From Marchantia polymorpha subsp. ruderalis (lineage: Eukaryota; Streptophyta; Marchantiopsida; Marchantiales; Marchantiaceae): a DNA stretch of 64,000 nucleotides. Shown piece by piece: positions 63,290-64,000 of this stretch (its first letter is position 1; every line of letters begins with the position of its first letter). A model generated the notes under the pieces. The model ran no database searches. It was not told the DNA's origin and worked only from the letters and a program-made list of their open reading frames with translations. The stretch is from assembly GCA_037833965.1 (NCBI GenBank), contig AP031354.1:22732001-22796000 (forward strand), given 5' to 3'. The translations under genes and the position numbers were made by a program.

Positions 63290-64000
63290 TGTGGTACCCC
63301 ACTTTTGGCAATTTTGAGGAAATTAAAACATTTTTGGAAAACTGTACCCTGGCAGCGTTGTAAATAGCCTTCGGTACATCAAAATAGAGTGAATCCGGAA
63401 GATCGCGGGGATTCTCGAGGGATCTTGTAGAATCTGGGATTTGGGGTGCCGCAGTAAGGACAGGCACCACCCTCCCTGCGAGCTCTGCAGTTAGGATCTC
63501 TACGGCGCAAGGCGCAAAACCCGCCTTCGGAGGTTGCGTCCGCGGCTGTAGGGAAACCCTCCCTAATTAGGTCAACCCTCGGGCGCCTTGACCAAGTCAG
63601 GGTCTCGTTGGAAAGAGCTCGACGCGGTGATTCTAACGAGCCCAAGAACGCTTGGAACGGACGAGGACTTAGGGAGTTATCGCTACTGGAAGAAACGGAG
63701 GCGGTCGCCTACGGCGGAAGGAGTTCGCCACCGGCGCGAATTCCGCCTACGCGGAAGGGGGAATCAAGTTTTGTCCTATGCGCGGACGAAGGCGTTCGCC
63801 TGTGCACAGGCGAAGTAGGGTTAGGGAAGGCGCGAAGTCCGCCTACGCACAGGCGTTCGCCTGTGCACAGGCGCTTCGGCGTCGGCGGAAAATCCGCCTT
63901 GGGCCCTAGAAATGCGCCTTGTGAGGTAGAAAGTGTACGGCGCCTTCCGCGCCAGCGCAGCGCCGCGTACGTCGGAAGAGCCGCCAGAGTAATCCCATCG
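63290..64000 (+). repeat. 3' LTR of element III, first 711 bp
   Basis: U3 start, including the stem-loop module (about 63605-63640) and CGCCTGTGCACAGGCG palindromes; cut by the end of the window before the LTR gene. About 28 differences from the first 710 bp of the 5' LTR. Confidence 0.9.

Larger units (their letters stand above)
46704..64000 (+). mobile_element. Element III: Athila-like retrotransposon, runs off the window
   Basis: 5' LTR 46704-52098, primer site 52121-52138, gag-protease split by a solo LTR, UAG at 60409-60411, pol to 63252, polypurine tract 63277-63289, 3' LTR from 63290. Without the solo LTR and one GAACA, the internal region is about 5.8 kb. It is inserted into the LTR gene at 43783-46703; the 5 bp before it are AACAC, and the right flank is outside the window. 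Gag and pol are almost identical to element I, but its two LTRs differ at about 4% over the 710 bp that can be compared. Confidence 0.92.

Noticed and set aside
1-64000. CRISPR array or bacterial operon
   Set aside because: Repeats are dyads and LTRs without regular unique spacers, and all pol, gag and PR-1 features are those of a plant nuclear genome.

Overview
The window is repeat-dominated land-plant nuclear DNA. The evidence for a plant is a two-exon PR-1/CAP gene and several Ty3/gypsy elements with Athila-like features: a primer site complementary to the 3' end of tRNA-Asp, an FIDD reverse transcriptase, and an integrase without a chromodomain. The lineage (moss, lycophyte, fern or seed plant) cannot be decided from sequence alone. 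About 60 of 64 kb is nested retrotransposon, mostly GC-rich. The only clearly non-transposon stretch is the AT-richer interval 21.3-24.5 kb, which carries the PR-1-like gene.

Layout: 1-703 is the end of an LTR of family C (minus strand). 704-15440 is element I (plus strand): a damaged hybrid 5' LTR, gag-protease, pol and a complete 3' LTR. 15441-21328 holds an inverted LTR-gene fragment fused through a perfect fold-back to a decayed LTR (family A2). 21329-24532 is host DNA with the PR-1-like gene. 24533-25445 plus 40978-41262 is one decayed pol fragment, split by element II (25446-40977, minus strand). Element II is complete, with two 4871-bp LTRs and a 5-bp target duplication ACGGG. 41263-46703 is LTR debris. 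46704 to the end is element III (plus strand); its gag is split by a solo LTR (53797-59186) flanked by the 5-bp duplication GAACA.

The main discovery is the organisation of these elements. Their LTRs are 4.9-5.4 kb long, and each contains an open reading frame of about 850-1045 codons lying upstream of the LTR's own TATA box, so wholly inside U3. The protein has a conserved N-terminal domain, a hypervariable proline/arginine-rich linker, an acidic stretch, a coiled coil and a basic C-terminus. It is kept in families whose linkers differ greatly. The LTR limits are fixed independently by the primer sites, the polypurine tracts, two target-site duplications and the solo LTR. The arrangement recalls the LTR-encoded gene of mouse mammary tumour virus, but the protein is unrelated as far as I can see.

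Gag-protease and pol lie in one frame separated by a single UAG in the context UAG-CAA-YUA. This is the tobamovirus-type leaky stop (UAG-CARYYA), so pol is probably made by stop-codon readthrough. Dyad motifs recur through U3 and the LTR gene, and stem-loops with compensatory changes occur in U3 and beside the LTR TATA box.
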